A stretch of DNA of 64,000 bases from Thalassobaculaceae bacterium (lineage in GTDB: Bacteria > Pseudomonadota > Alphaproteobacteria > Thalassobaculales > Thalassobaculaceae). Position 1 is the first letter of the stretch, and each line of letters opens with the position of its first letter. The position numbers and the translations under genes are program-made. Location: assembly GCA_029212785.1 (NCBI GenBank), contig JARGOG010000007.1, positions 1 through 64,000 on the forward strand. The letters are read 5' to 3'. This document shows, one piece after another, positions 51,339 through 61,900 of the stretch. The notes beneath the pieces are model-generated. The model saw nothing but the letters and a program-made list of their open reading frames with translations, was not told the DNA's origin and did no database searches.

Positions 51339-52727
51339 CTATGCTCCGGTGACGGAGGGGTTGTTGCGCACGAATGAGAAGTAGGGGAGCTGGCGCAGCA
51401 CGTTGAAGAGCAGCACCACGCCGACGGCGAACGACACCAGGGTCGCCGCGAAATAGCCGTAACCGAGATAGGCGAAGCCGAGACCGATCGTCGCCCAGGT
51501 GAAGCCGGCATTGGTCGCCAGGAAGATGATGTTGAGCAGCAACGCCGGGCGGCGGGCGTCGAAATAAATCAGCAGGATGCCGCAGAACAGCATCAGCACG
51601 TGGAACAGCGCGCCGAGCACACCGAAGCGGAACACGCCGATCTGCCGCGAGGCACCGCCCGTGATCTCCAGGATCGCCGGGGCGAAGAAGATCACCAGGA
51701 CCGAAATGACGATCTGGATCACCATCACCGAGCGCAGGCCATCGGTGGCGGAATGCACCACGGCGTCCTGATTCTCGCGAATGGTGGCCAGCGTGGCGTG
51801 ATCGCCGATCTGGCGGTAGAAGCGCTGGTAATCCTCGAAGAACCGGGTCTCGATCGACACCGTGAAGATCGCCAGCGCCGGCACGATCGTGAGATAGGCG
51901 AGGAACATCGCTCCGTCATAGAGCGGCATGGTCACCAGCGCGCCGCCGACCACAGATGTGTCGGGCACGGTTGCCCAGATCACCCATTTATCGATCCAGA
52001 TGCCGAGATTGTAGATCAGCCCGCCGAGCGCCAGGTCCCAGTAATTGCGGAAATACCGGAGCAGGTCGAACGGGCGGCGCATCGGATAGCGGTACTCCGC
52101 CAGCACCGTCGCCATCAGCACCAGTTGGGTGATCGCCAGTCCGCCGGTGAAGGCGGCCATCGCGCCGTCGGCGCCATACCGAGCGCCGATGAAATAAGTC
52201 AGCGCAACCGAGCCCGCCATGCCGGCGCCGAAAGACAGGGTGACCCGGACATAGGCCTTGAGGGCGGACAGGAACAGCCCGTTAACCCAGATCGCCGAGA
52301 TGACCGCGTAGTTCGCCAGCGCCAGCAGGGCGAGCGGGATCGGGATGGTACAGATGAAGAAGTAGAACCAGATGGCAAGCGCCAGGCCGGGCACGGTCCC
52401 AAGGATGGTCGCGACGACCATCAGGGCCGGCGCGGTGTCGACCTTCTTCTCGAACACCCGGTCGGCGAGATAGCGGGTGGCGATCAGGATCACCGGCCCG
52501 GTGATCACTAGGCTCACCGAGAAATTGTAGACGATGATCGAGCGGAACAGCTCCAGGCTCGCCCGGGGCATGGCGCCGGTCAGGATGACGTTGATGGCGA
52601 TCAGCGCCAGAACGGTCAGCAGCCAGGGTCCGGCCGAGATGAAGACCGAATGGCCGTAGCCAATCACCGCGCCGATCAGATCGTCGCGCTGGGTCAGCCG
52701 GCGGAGCGTGAAGCCGATGCCCGCCAT
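51339..52727 (-). CDS. pelG: Pel polysaccharide inner-membrane transporter PelG
   Basis: 462 aa with about twelve hydrophobic segments. The N-terminus MAGIGFTLRRLTQRDDLIGA is highly typical of PelG, a Wzx/MOP-like membrane protein that with PelD, PelE and PelF forms the Pel synthase/translocation complex. ATG overlaps the pelF stop (TGATG). Followed 10 nt later by glmS. Confidence 0.93.
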   Translation of the reverse strand: MAGIGFTLRRLTQRDDLIGAVIGYGHSVFISAGPWLLTVLALIAINVILTGAMPRASLELFRSIIVYNFSVSLVITGPVILIATRYLADRVFEKKVDTAPALMVVATILGTVPGLALAIWFYFFICTIPIPLALLALANYAVISAIWVNGLFLSALKAYVRVTLSFGAGMAGSVALTYFIGARYGADGAMAAFTGGLAITQLVLMATVLAEYRYPMRRPFDLLRYFRNYWDLALGGLIYNLGIWIDKWVIWATVPDTSVVGGALVTMPLYDGAMFLAYLTIVPALAIFTVSIETRFFEDYQRFYRQIGDHATLATIRENQDAVVHSATDGLRSVMVIQIVISVLVIFFAPAILEITGGASRQIGVFRFGVLGALFHVLMLFCGILLIYFDARRPALLLNIIFLATNAGFTWATIGLGFAYLGYGYFAATLVSFAVGVVLLFNVLRQLPYFSFVRNNPSVTGA

Positions 52728-54298
52728 CAGCGTCTCCCGCTCGACGCCACGGGGGCCAGCGGGGCGGCGGCGCGACCGGACGGCTGGGTCGCGTAGGCCT
52801 GGGCAGTGTCGGGCGTCGCCATCATGCGCAGGTACATTTCGTTATAGACGCGGTCGATCTCGCGCTTGTTGTAATAGCGCTCGGTGCGGGCGCGGATCGC
52901 GTCGCTGCAGCGCTGCCACCAGTCGCGGTCGAGCAGCAAGCGGCCCATGGCGGCGGCGGCGGCGTTCGGCGAGGACAGGGACACGATCTCTCCCGCGGGA
53001 CCGAGTACCGGGTCCTCGTCCGGCCGGCCCTCGATCATCTCCCGGCAGGCGCCGACATCGGTCGCCACCGTCGGCACGCCGGCGGCACCTGCCTCCAGGA
53101 TCACCAGCGGCTGGGCCTCGGAGATCGAGGTCAGCGCGAGGACGTCGATCTTGCCGAGATAGTCGGCGATCTTCACCCGGCCGAGGAACTGGATCGTGTC
53201 CTCAAGCTCGAGATAGCGCACCAGTTCGAAGCATTCCTCGGCGTATTCCTTGTCCTCGTCCGCCGGGCCCATGACCCAGCACAGGACGTTCGGCACGGAT
53301 TTCCGCAGCACGTCGGCGGCGCGGATATAGGTCTTGATGTCCTTGATCGGCACGACCCGGCCGATCAGGGCGACCGTCGGGCGCCGCTCGGAGGTGTCGC
53401 GGTGGATTGCGCCGTAGAATTCGGCATCGATGCCGTTCGGGATGATCCGCATCCGCTCCGGCGGGGCGCCGTCCGCCCGCTGGAGGATCTGGTTGCCGCC
53501 ATATAGCGTGGTGATCTCGGTGCAGCTCTCGTAGCAGACCCGGGCATAGGCCTGGAACGCGGCCATCCAGAGCTGGCGCAGGTCCCAGCGTGGGGTCTCG
53601 ATCTGATACCAGCTCTCGGCCGCGTCGTAGAGCCACTCGGCCATGGTGATCTCGATACGGCGCTCGTTGGTATAGATTCCGTGCTCGGTCAGCACCGAGG
53701 GCCGCCCGGTCTCCAGGGCCGCCCGCGCCGCCACCAGCCCCGCATAGCCGGTCGAGATGGTGTGATAGACCTTGGCCTTCGGCAGGTCGCAAAGCAGGGT
53801 GGCGAACAGGCCGCCGAACAGCGCCCGCCAGGTCCAGAAATACTCCAGGAACGAGCTCTCCGGCGCATCCTCCCGGTACATGGCGGTGATCATCTCCCAG
53901 GCAGCGGGCGAGTTCATCAGCATGCGGGTGCCGAGCGAGCTGCGCGCCTTGGAGATCAGAGCGACGGCCTGACGGAAACCCTGAAAGGACGTTTCGCCGC
54001 GCATTTCGATCAAGGCGCGGGTCAGTTCCCGGATCATTCGCGTCGTGCCGACCCGACCCTCCGATCCTTCGGCACGCGAGCGCAGCGCCACTTGGACGAC
54101 ACCGACCACATTCTCCGGCAGTTCGTAGCGCAGCTCCCGCGGCTGCTCGTCGGAGGTCAGCGCCACGATGGAGAAGGTCAATGGCGCCTGGGCCTTGATC
54201 AGATCATTGGCCCAGGTCGATACCCCGCCGGCCACATAGGGGTAGGAGCCTTCCAGGATCAGGCAGACATCGGCGTCCTCGATACGGCTCTGGGTCAC
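52727..54298 (-). CDS. pelF: Pel glycosyltransferase PelF (GT4 type)
   Basis: 523 aa, GTG start inside the pelE stop (GTGA). GT-B fold: N-terminal CLILEGSYPYVAGGVSTW as in PelF, LTEHGIYTNERRIEI, IIPNGIDAEFYGA, VALIGRVVPIKDIKTYIRA and the retaining-transferase EX7E motif EAQPLVILE (Glu394/Glu402). Cytoplasmic, soluble. It polymerises the amino-sugar chain from a UDP-sugar donor, studied in Pseudomonas aeruginosa with UDP-linked substrates. Confidence 0.94.
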   Translation of the reverse strand: MTQSRIEDADVCLILEGSYPYVAGGVSTWANDLIKAQAPLTFSIVALTSDEQPRELRYELPENVVGVVQVALRSRAEGSEGRVGTTRMIRELTRALIEMRGETSFQGFRQAVALISKARSSLGTRMLMNSPAAWEMITAMYREDAPESSFLEYFWTWRALFGGLFATLLCDLPKAKVYHTISTGYAGLVAARAALETGRPSVLTEHGIYTNERRIEITMAEWLYDAAESWYQIETPRWDLRQLWMAAFQAYARVCYESCTEITTLYGGNQILQRADGAPPERMRIIPNGIDAEFYGAIHRDTSERRPTVALIGRVVPIKDIKTYIRAADVLRKSVPNVLCWVMGPADEDKEYAEECFELVRYLELEDTIQFLGRVKIADYLGKIDVLALTSISEAQPLVILEAGAAGVPTVATDVGACREMIEGRPDEDPVLGPAGEIVSLSSPNAAAAAMGRLLLDRDWWQRCSDAIRARTERYYNKREIDRVYNEMYLRMMATPDTAQAYATQPSGRAAAPLAPVASSGRR

Positions 54299-55395
54299 GG
54301 CGAAGCGTCCATCGGATCGAGGCCGACAAGGGCGGAGATCTGCCAGAGATTGATCATCGGATTGATGCCGGAATACTCGTCTCTAAGGCCGAGTTGCGTC
54401 AGTTTCGGCTCGTTCAGCACCCGGCGCAGGTCGTCGAAGCGGCGTAGGCGGAACAGGCATTCCGCATGCCAGAGCAAGGGTCGAGGATCCTCGTACCGCA
54501 GGGTCAGGCCGGACATATGCAGTTCCGCCTCCTCGATCATGTCGAGGCGCAGCATCAGTCGGCCGACCGCGAGATCCACATCCTCGCGCGCGCCGAGCAA
54601 TCGGTTGGCGGTCCGGTACGCGGTCAGCGCATCGCGCATCACCGCCTGCTGGCGGTCGTCGTCCAGCACACCGGCATAGGCGTAATCGTCGAGATGTTGG
54701 GCGAGCGCCAATAGGGCGTCCGGATCTTCGGGGGCTGCCTGCACCGCGTCCTCAAGGTCCAGGCGGGTGTTGTGATAACGCTCTTCGATGGCGCTGGCGG
54801 CGGTTGCCGCCTGCACCCGGATCGAGGCTTCGGGATCGGCCAGCGCCATCTGCAGGGCCGGGGCGAACTCGCTGCGGAACCGACGGGCAAGCAGCGCCAC
54901 CACCGCCTGCTTCGCCCGGGTTGAGCCGGTGAACAGCACGTCGGTGAGGGAACTGACGGACCCTTCGGCCAACGCGTCCTCGCGGCCGGCCAGAAGGCGG
55001 CGGTAGAGCAGTTCGCTGCGGGTCTCGTGGTCGTCGGGGAAAAGGCTTTCGTACCATTCCTCGAACGGCCGGGCGGTGCGGGTGAAGATGAGCGTCATGA
55101 CCGCCAGAAGGCCGGTCGCCACCGGTCCGGCCGGGCCCATGGTCAGGGTCAGCCAGGCAAGCCAGGTGAGCAGCCGGGTCTCGCCCCCCTTATGGCCGCG
55201 CCAGGTCGCGAGCAGCGCCAGCGCCAGGCTCAACAGCAGGTGTCCGGCGATGGCCGGGGGCCAGCCGACCAGTCCTCGCATGACGGACCAGACGAGTGCC
55301 GCTTCGACCATCAGGGCGACCGCGGCGACCGCGGCTTCGCCGCTAATGCGCACCGGATGCTCCTGCGGCAGATCGATGGCCTCTTGCCCGCTCAT
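54295..55395 (-). CDS. pelE: Pel synthase complex protein PelE
   Basis: 366 aa. Two N-terminal hydrophobic helical regions (about 20-65 and 75-107), then a soluble alpha-helical TPR-like domain (DLEDAVQAAPEDPDALLALA, HAECLFRLRRFDDLRRVL). Topology, length and position between pelD and pelF fit PelE, which links PelD and the glycosyltransferase at the inner membrane. ATGA overlap with pelD. Primary-sequence conservation of PelE is low, so the call relies partly on context. Confidence 0.88.
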   Translation of the reverse strand: MSGQEAIDLPQEHPVRISGEAAVAAVALMVEAALVWSVMRGLVGWPPAIAGHLLLSLALALLATWRGHKGGETRLLTWLAWLTLTMGPAGPVATGLLAVMTLIFTRTARPFEEWYESLFPDDHETRSELLYRRLLAGREDALAEGSVSSLTDVLFTGSTRAKQAVVALLARRFRSEFAPALQMALADPEASIRVQAATAASAIEERYHNTRLDLEDAVQAAPEDPDALLALAQHLDDYAYAGVLDDDRQQAVMRDALTAYRTANRLLGAREDVDLAVGRLMLRLDMIEEAELHMSGLTLRYEDPRPLLWHAECLFRLRRFDDLRRVLNEPKLTQLGLRDEYSGINPMINLWQISALVGLDPMDASP

Positions 55396-56798
55396 GGCGT
55401 CACCGCGTCGGGGGCCGGGGCCAAATCATTCTCGATCGTGCGTGCTTCGATCAGGATGGCCGCCGACGGCAGACTCGGCGGCAGCCGGCGTTCCAGGGCC
55501 GTCCGTAGCTTGCCGGCAAGCAACTCGGCATCGTCCAGGGGCGTGCCGGGCAGAAGGATGGCGTATTCGGCGTCCTCCCGTTCGCGCTCGAAGGCGAGGT
55601 CGGTGGCGCGGAAGGTCGTGCGCACCGCTTCGCCCAGCGCGAGGGCGAGGATCGAGTGCTGTTCGGGTCCGAGCGCGTCCGGGTCGCTCGGCCGCACGAT
55701 GAGTTGGCTCGACGAGAAGCCCTTGCGGTGGCCGAGCTGGGCCAGCAGGGCGAAGACCCGCTCGGAGACTTCCGCGGACATCAGCAGATCGTTGGCCCCG
55801 GTCACCCGGTCGGCCTGCAACTGCCGCCACCGCCGGGCGCGCACACGGGCCGCGCCGATCCACGAGCAGATCACGTTGAAGTTCTCGAGGGTGTAGAGGT
55901 TGAAGTCGAGGAAGGCGGTCTCCTCGATCTTCAGCATGCCGACGATCTCGCCGCTGTCCATATCGATGAGCGCGCCGGCCAGCAGCCCCTGGCCGAGCAG
56001 CTTGCGCTCGTCGGCCGGCCGGGCGGCGCAGAGGGCGGGCTCGCGGCCGAGGATGTGTTGAACCAGCGGATGGGCGAGTTCGAGCCGGCGCTCGTAAGTG
56101 TCGGTTTCGGTCCATCCGACCGCGCGCTCAAACTCGAACCCGTCGGGACCGAGGGACCACAGGGAGTATTTCTGCGGCGACAGGATCGACTGGATCAACT
56201 GATCAAGGCCGCGGGACAGCCGCTCCTCGTCGGTGACATCCATCGACTGGGCGGCGCGGTAGGTGGTGATGACCGTGCGGAACTGCCGCGCGATCCGGGC
56301 TTCGAGCGCCGACTTCGTGCGTTTCAGCTCCTCGAAACCGTTGGCAATGAGTTGGTTCTGTTCCTCGAGATCGGTGATCCGCGTTCGCAGTCGTGCGCGG
56401 TCGACCAGTTCCCGGTCGCGCATCTGTCCCAGGATCTGACCGACGCCGATCCACAGCGCGGGGCGCAGCCCGACCCCGGCCCAATACTGGAACACGTCGG
56501 CGCCGAGTTCCGGCGTCGGCAGGTTGCCGGCGGTGAGGGCCAAGCTGGCGGTGAGCCCGGCGACCAGGCTGGCATTGGCGCCGTACTGGACCGCCACCAG
56601 GATGACAATCAGCCAGAACGGGTGCGGCCGGACGCTCCAGAAGCGGTCGCCGTCCAGGACAAAGAAGTCGATCGCCAACGCGGCGGCGATGAACACGACG
56701 ATCTCCAGCCAGGCGACCGGGCGCACGCCTAGGATCACGCGCGGCGTGCTTGGCCCCTTCGGGGGAGGAGGCTGGATGGAAGGAGTCGGTTCGGTCAC
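55392..56798 (-). CDS. pelD: c-di-GMP receptor PelD
   Basis: 468 aa, GTG start. Four hydrophobic segments near residues 28-48, 60-72, 75-92 and 108-123, a coiled-coil linker (about 130-170), a GAF domain (about 175-325) and a degenerate GGDEF domain (about 330-450). The GGDEF site is lost (EREDAEYAILLPG), but the preceding RATD (397-400) retains the RxxD inhibitory-site motif that binds c-di-GMP in P. aeruginosa PelD. So Pel output should be activated post-translationally by c-di-GMP. It starts 28 nt after pelC and overlaps pelE by 4 nt. Confidence 0.92.
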   Translation of the reverse strand: MTEPTPSIQPPPPKGPSTPRVILGVRPVAWLEIVVFIAAALAIDFFVLDGDRFWSVRPHPFWLIVILVAVQYGANASLVAGLTASLALTAGNLPTPELGADVFQYWAGVGLRPALWIGVGQILGQMRDRELVDRARLRTRITDLEEQNQLIANGFEELKRTKSALEARIARQFRTVITTYRAAQSMDVTDEERLSRGLDQLIQSILSPQKYSLWSLGPDGFEFERAVGWTETDTYERRLELAHPLVQHILGREPALCAARPADERKLLGQGLLAGALIDMDSGEIVGMLKIEETAFLDFNLYTLENFNVICSWIGAARVRARRWRQLQADRVTGANDLLMSAEVSERVFALLAQLGHRKGFSSSQLIVRPSDPDALGPEQHSILALALGEAVRTTFRATDLAFEREREDAEYAILLPGTPLDDAELLAGKLRTALERRLPPSLPSAAILIEARTIENDLAPAPDAVTP

Positions 56799-56826
56799 GG
56801 CGCGGCCGGAGCTGGTTGACCCAGGG

Positions 56827-57402
56827 TCAACGTTGCGTCAGTGGGGCGACCATCGCCGAGATCACGCGCTGGGCGGTGGCGTTGAGCGAGCCGCGCTCCA
56901 GATAACCGCCGCCAAGGGCCGAGTGGCTCGACGCCCAGAGCACGTTGCCGGTTGCGGCCTCAACCAGTCGGGCGTTCAGGCCGACCACCGGCTCCTCCCG
57001 CAATCCCTGCTGGTAGCCGAACTCCGACACGGTGCCGACCACGATGGCGTCGACCTCCAGCAGTCCGGCCGCCTGCTGAGCGGCGGCGACGGAGGTCAGA
57101 TTCTCCGGGTCGATCTTCATCTGCGCCAGGGTCTGTCGGGTCTCGGTTGATTCCTGCAGTTGGAAAATGCCGCGCTCATACAGCTCGGTCGCCATCAGTT
57201 CGGCGGCGATCCGGCCGGCATTGGGATAGTTCGTCAGGTTTTCGAACGGCAGGACCGCGACCTTCATCTTGGTGAAATCGGCGGTCGGATCGAGGTAGTC
57301 GCGAGCCTGCCGGTCGCCAGAGGCGCAGCCGACCAGGATGAGGCCGAGGGCCAGGGTTGCCACCATGCGGGCGGCAGCCGCCAGCGGTGTTGCGATCGTC
57401 AT
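56827..57402 (-). CDS. pelC: Outer-membrane lipoprotein PelC
   Basis: 191 aa from ATG 57402, chosen because AAGGAGGG lies 8 nt upstream; an adjacent in-frame GTG at 57405 is less likely. Lipoprotein signal with lipobox LVGC (Cys26). The mature domain has VAVLPFENLTNYPNAGRIA and DAIVVGTVSEFGYQ, like the CsgG/PelC anticodon-binding-like fold. In P. aeruginosa PelC forms a dodecameric ring at the inner face of the outer membrane that funnels Pel to the PelB pore. It lies between the porin gene and pelD. Confidence 0.92.
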   Translation of the reverse strand: MTIATPLAAAARMVATLALGLILVGCASGDRQARDYLDPTADFTKMKVAVLPFENLTNYPNAGRIAAELMATELYERGIFQLQESTETRQTLAQMKIDPENLTSVAAAQQAAGLLEVDAIVVGTVSEFGYQQGLREEPVVGLNARLVEAATGNVLWASSHSALGGGYLERGSLNATAQRVISAMVAPLTQR

Positions 57403-57437
57403 CACTCATTCCCTCCTTTGTGCCGCGCGCTGCGCGG

Positions 57438-58970
57438 TCAGAACCGGGTTCTCAGGGACAGCCCACCATAGAAGAGCTGATTTTCGGTGCCCCGGGACTC
57501 GCTCAGGCTTGTCCCCAGGGTAGTGCTGATTTCCAGATCGACCAGCGGTTCGTATGTCAGGTTCACTTCGGCAAGCGGTCCGCCGCCGTTCAAGCGGTCG
57601 TAGGTGTAACCGGCCAGGCCTTGGGCGCGCAGATAAGGCCCGATATCACGTTCCGTGGTCACGTCGATCGTATGGCCCTCGCGTGAGCTCAGGGGCAGCA
57701 GCTCGGCACCGCTCGCGGGGTTGTCCTGGGCGTTCAGGATATATTCGGCGTCGAGCCGGTAGCCGATGGTCGACAGCATCCAATGCTCCGGCAGCCGGCG
57801 ACGGGCAGCCAGGATAAACTCGGCACCGGCGCCGGCATGGTCGCCACCCAGGGTGTAGCGGTTCAGCGCGCTGCCCGCCGAGAACTCGTAGGTGTCGTCG
57901 TAGCTCCATTGCCAGTCCGCCCCGATCCGGTCGCGCGCGCCGCCGTCGATGATGCCTTCGACGAAATTGAATGTCGGCTCGGACCAGCGGGCTTCGACGC
58001 CGACCGTTCGATTGCCGTGATCGAGGTCGAGTGCGACCCCGGCGCCGACCACCTGATTGGAGGCGAACAGGCTACCGGCCACCTGCACGTCACCGTCGCG
58101 CGGCGGTGTGAGGGTGAGGGAGCCGCGCTGGCGGTCGCCCTCGAACCGTTCCACCGTGCCGTCGCGGCGGGTCACGGCGCCGGCCACCATGGTGCGGTTC
58201 TCCAGCGTGTAGCCGAGCGTCAGGCCCTCGCCGCCGGAGCGCTTGCCGTCGAGGGTGGTGATGGTCTGGGTCTCGCCGTTCTCGACATCCTGATAGAGAG
58301 TGGAGAGGTGGGCAGTGTCCGCCAGGTCGCGGGCGAGACGCTGGCGATCCCGGATCGCGCCCGGCAGGTTCGGATCGAGGGCGAGGGTGTGGTCGTAAAG
58401 CATCACCGCTCGGCGCGGCCGGCCCATCTGTTCCTCGGCGCGGGCGAGCAGCAGCATGACCTCGATGTTGCGCGGGTCGGCGCGCAGCAGGCGGACCAGG
58501 ATCGCCCGACCGTCGGCAATGGCGCCGGACTCGATCAGCGCCAACGCGCGATAGTAGTCGAGGCGGACGCGCTGGGGATCCGCGCGGCCCGGGCCGGACG
58601 CTGCCACGGGGGCTTGCTGGACGACCGCGCGACTGGCGAAGATGGTGAGGCCTCCGTCGGCCGGTTCGATCAGAATCTGAACGGTCGGGGTGAAACGGAT
58701 GACCAGGGAATCGTAGCCGTACTCGATCGTCTCGATCCAGGTGGGGTTGTCCCGGGCGGTCTCCTCCACCCGTCTTGGATTGATCGGCTCGGCGAACCGG
58801 ACGACGACCTCCTGGCCGCTGACCTCGGTGTCCTGCGGCACGGCGCCTTGGATGGCCAGACTGAGCGCGGCCCCCGTGCCCGGGTGCGCCTGCAGCGTCA
58901 CCGGTGTCTGGGCGGCAGCGGGATGAGCCAGGATCAGGCCGAGCAGGGTCAGGGCGGCAACGGCGCGCAT
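57438..58970 (-). CDS. PelB C-terminal half as a separate protein: beta-barrel porin with TPRs
   Basis: 510 aa with its own Sec signal peptide (MRAVAALTLLGLILAHPAAA, cleaved before Gln). An N-terminal beta-rich AMIN-like domain (about 22-115) precedes three or so TPRs (about 128-225: YYRALALIESGAIADGRAIL, ARAEEQMGRPRRAVMLYDHT) and a C-terminal beta-barrel (about 235-510) of alternating-pattern strands. It ends in Phe (GGLSLRTRF), the beta-signal of outer-membrane proteins. In P. aeruginosa the export pore is the C-terminal part of one long PelB; here it is a distinct gene, 7 nt downstream of the TPR scaffold gene. Confidence 0.85.
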   Translation of the reverse strand: MRAVAALTLLGLILAHPAAAQTPVTLQAHPGTGAALSLAIQGAVPQDTEVSGQEVVVRFAEPINPRRVEETARDNPTWIETIEYGYDSLVIRFTPTVQILIEPADGGLTIFASRAVVQQAPVAASGPGRADPQRVRLDYYRALALIESGAIADGRAILVRLLRADPRNIEVMLLLARAEEQMGRPRRAVMLYDHTLALDPNLPGAIRDRQRLARDLADTAHLSTLYQDVENGETQTITTLDGKRSGGEGLTLGYTLENRTMVAGAVTRRDGTVERFEGDRQRGSLTLTPPRDGDVQVAGSLFASNQVVGAGVALDLDHGNRTVGVEARWSEPTFNFVEGIIDGGARDRIGADWQWSYDDTYEFSAGSALNRYTLGGDHAGAGAEFILAARRRLPEHWMLSTIGYRLDAEYILNAQDNPASGAELLPLSSREGHTIDVTTERDIGPYLRAQGLAGYTYDRLNGGGPLAEVNLTYEPLVDLEISTTLGTSLSESRGTENQLFYGGLSLRTRF

Positions 58971-58977
58971 TACCGGC

Positions 58978-61900
58978 TCACTTCAGCTTCAGGATCGTGC
59001 GGGCGCGTCGCAGATCGCCGGATTCAATCAGCAGATCGGCGAAGTCCGCACGCAGACCGTCATCTTCCGGGTGCTGCCGGATCAACACGTCCATCAGGTT
59101 CACCGCTTCGTGGATTCGGTCAAGTCGGCGCAGCAGGTTAGCGCGTGCGACCTCCTGGGTGAAATCGCGTTGCTCAATCTCCGTCAACTGGTCGTAGGCG
59201 CGTCGGTAGAACGGTGTCGCCTGCGCCGACCGATTGGTCCGCGCCAGGGTGTCGGCAAAGTAGTAATTCGCCTCGTAGTCCCCCTTGCCGTTGGCGAGAT
59301 AGGCGCCGAGCAGTCGCTCGGCATCGATCAACCGGCCTTCGTCATAGGCGATCAGGCCGAGGGTGCGCTGTGCCTCCCGATCGGCCGGCGATGCCTTCAG
59401 GACCGCCTGCCAGGTCGCCGTGATCAGGCCGCGGTCGCGCGTGTTCTCGGCCGTGCGGGCGAGATCGCGCAGGGTCTCGGTATCATTGATCCGCGAGATC
59501 GCCTGGGTGATCGCATCATGCAGCTTCTGGCGGTCGTCGCCCAGGGCGTAGGCTTGAACCAGATTCAGCAGATCACGGTCGGTCTTCGCGCCGTCGATCC
59601 CGCCGATGATCGCGGTGACACGGTTGCCGGCCCGCATCTCGACCAGTTTGTCGAGCCAGGCTTGCCGGGCGCCGACATCGGCGGCGCGCGCTTTGGCCTC
59701 GATCCAGTCCAGGGCTTCCGGGCGCGGTCGGGGTCCCCAGAGGTAGAAGAGTTGGCGCACGCTGTCGCTGTCGGGGCCGGCATCGGCGGCGGCGCGTCGG
59801 AACAGCCGCTCGGCGGCACCTCGATCGCCGGCCTCCAGCGCCCGGAACCCGGTATCGCGGGCGTAGGCGTCACCGAACCGGCCGCTTTCCGCCGTCGAGA
59901 TCTCGAAAGCCAGGGCCTTGTCGCGCTTGCCCGCGCGGCGCAGCAGATCGGCGTAGAGATCGGCGAAGAGCCGGCTCGATTGGGCACGGGTTGCGACGGC
60001 GGCGGCGGCAGCATCCGGATCCAGGTCGGCCAGTCCGTAGGCAAGCGAGAGGGCGCGGTCGGGCGCCTGCTCCTGGGCGAGCCGGGTGGTCGTCCAGTCG
60101 ATCAGTTCCTGGCGGAGGCCGAGATCGCGCAGGATGCCGACATAGGCGTCGTCCCATTTGGCGGGCGCCCGGTCGGCCAGGGAGCGGAACAGTGGAAGCG
60201 CGGCCTGACGGTCGGTGTCGGCGACGGCGTAGACGATGGCGGTCGCTTCCTCGGAGGTCGGATCGGTGTCGGCGAGGCGTTTGCGCGCGGCCGCGACCAG
60301 ATCGCCGACCCGTCCGAGGCGCCCGGCGGCACCGGCGGCCGTGTACCACCAACCGCCGCCCTGATCGACCGCGAGATCGAGCAGCCGGTCCCAGACCACT
60401 GCGTCGGCGCCGACCTCCCACAGATTATAGACCAGCCCCTCCCGGTCGGCCTCCGAGAGACCCGGCCGGGCAAACTGGCGCGCCCACAGCGCCGCCAGCT
60501 CCGTCGTGCGGCCGAGCGCGCGCAGAATGTCGGCATAGAGCGGCTCCATGTCCGGATGGCGCCCGATAACGGGTGTGATGACCTCCAGCGCCTCCTCGTT
60601 GGCGCCACGTTGGAACAGGGCGTAAGCCAGACGCTGAGCTGCGCCGTCTCCCGGGTCCAGTTTGATCAGGCGTCGTGCGGCGGACACCGCGACCCCCCAG
60701 GCGGCGCGCCGTTCGGCCAGGAAATAGAGATCGTTGACGGTCCCTGCATCCAGAGCCGACTCACGGGCCAGCCATTCCGCCACCATATCCGTGCGGTCGG
60801 TGGCCAACGCAAGCTGCGCCCAGATCCCCCGCAAGCGCGGCGTATTGCGTTGGGCGAGCAGAGCCGCCACATCCCAGAACCCGTCCTCTGCCCGGTCGAG
60901 CCGGACATAGAGCTCGGCCAGCAGGAGGGCGCCCTCCACCGGCAGGACCGGGTCGGCGACGTAGGGATGCAGGAGGTCGAAGGCCTGATCGTTACGATTC
61001 AGGCGGGCCAGCACCCCGGCCAGGGCGAGATGGTTGTCGATCGTGCTCGAGAGGTGCTTCATGGCGAGGTCGGCCAACCGTCCGGCCTCGTCCAACCGGT
61101 CGCGCTCGAGCATGATCTCGGCGCCGAGGATCGGCTCCTCCTCCAGGGCATCCTCGCCGAGCTCCGCGATCAGCTTGTCGACGGCCTGGGTGCGTCCCGC
61201 CCGGTGGAGTTCGCCGATCAGCGACAGTGCCGAGGAGGCGCCGACGCGATCCAGTCCGTACCGCGAGAAGACGCTGACGGCGGTATCGAGGTCGTTGTGC
61301 TGGACGGAGAGGTCGATGAGGCTCGCGGCGCTGTCGGGGTGTAGGTGTCCGGCATGCCACCAGGCGGTCAGCTTCCGCCAGGCCTCGTCGTTGCGGCCGA
61401 CCGCGCGCAGAGCGCTCGCGTGGACGCGCCGCCAATCCGCATTGGTCTCCTCCAGATCCGAACGTTTGTGCAGCAGATCCAGCGCGAGGTCCGGGGCGCC
61501 TCGGTAGATCGCGATGTCGGCGAAGGTGATGGTCATGCCTTCCGGCGCGTCCGGTGTCAGGATCGCATCGGCGATCAGGGCGGCCCGGTCCCGCTGGTCC
61601 TGGTGCAGGCAGAGGTCGAAGAGTTGCTGGCGAAATGACGGGTCGAGGGCGTCGGGCGCTGTCTCGAAGATCCCGGCCAGGGTGTCGATCGCCGCGTCGT
61701 AGCGCCCGGTGGCGATTTGCAACTCGGACAGTTCGATCAGGCGTGCGACCGGGGCATCGCCGAACGACCGCCGCCACTCCAGCGAGGCGACCTGTTCTTC
61801 CGTCTTGCCGGCTTTGTAATAGGCATCGGCCAGTTCCTCGACCCGCTCCTGGGTCGGGTCGATGGCGGTGAGGCGGGCCAGCGCGTGCAGGTACAGACCG

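Noticed and set aside
59071-61344. 757-aa plus-strand open frame opposite the pelB scaffold gene
   Set aside because: Complement of the TPR-coding frame; no domain or RBS.
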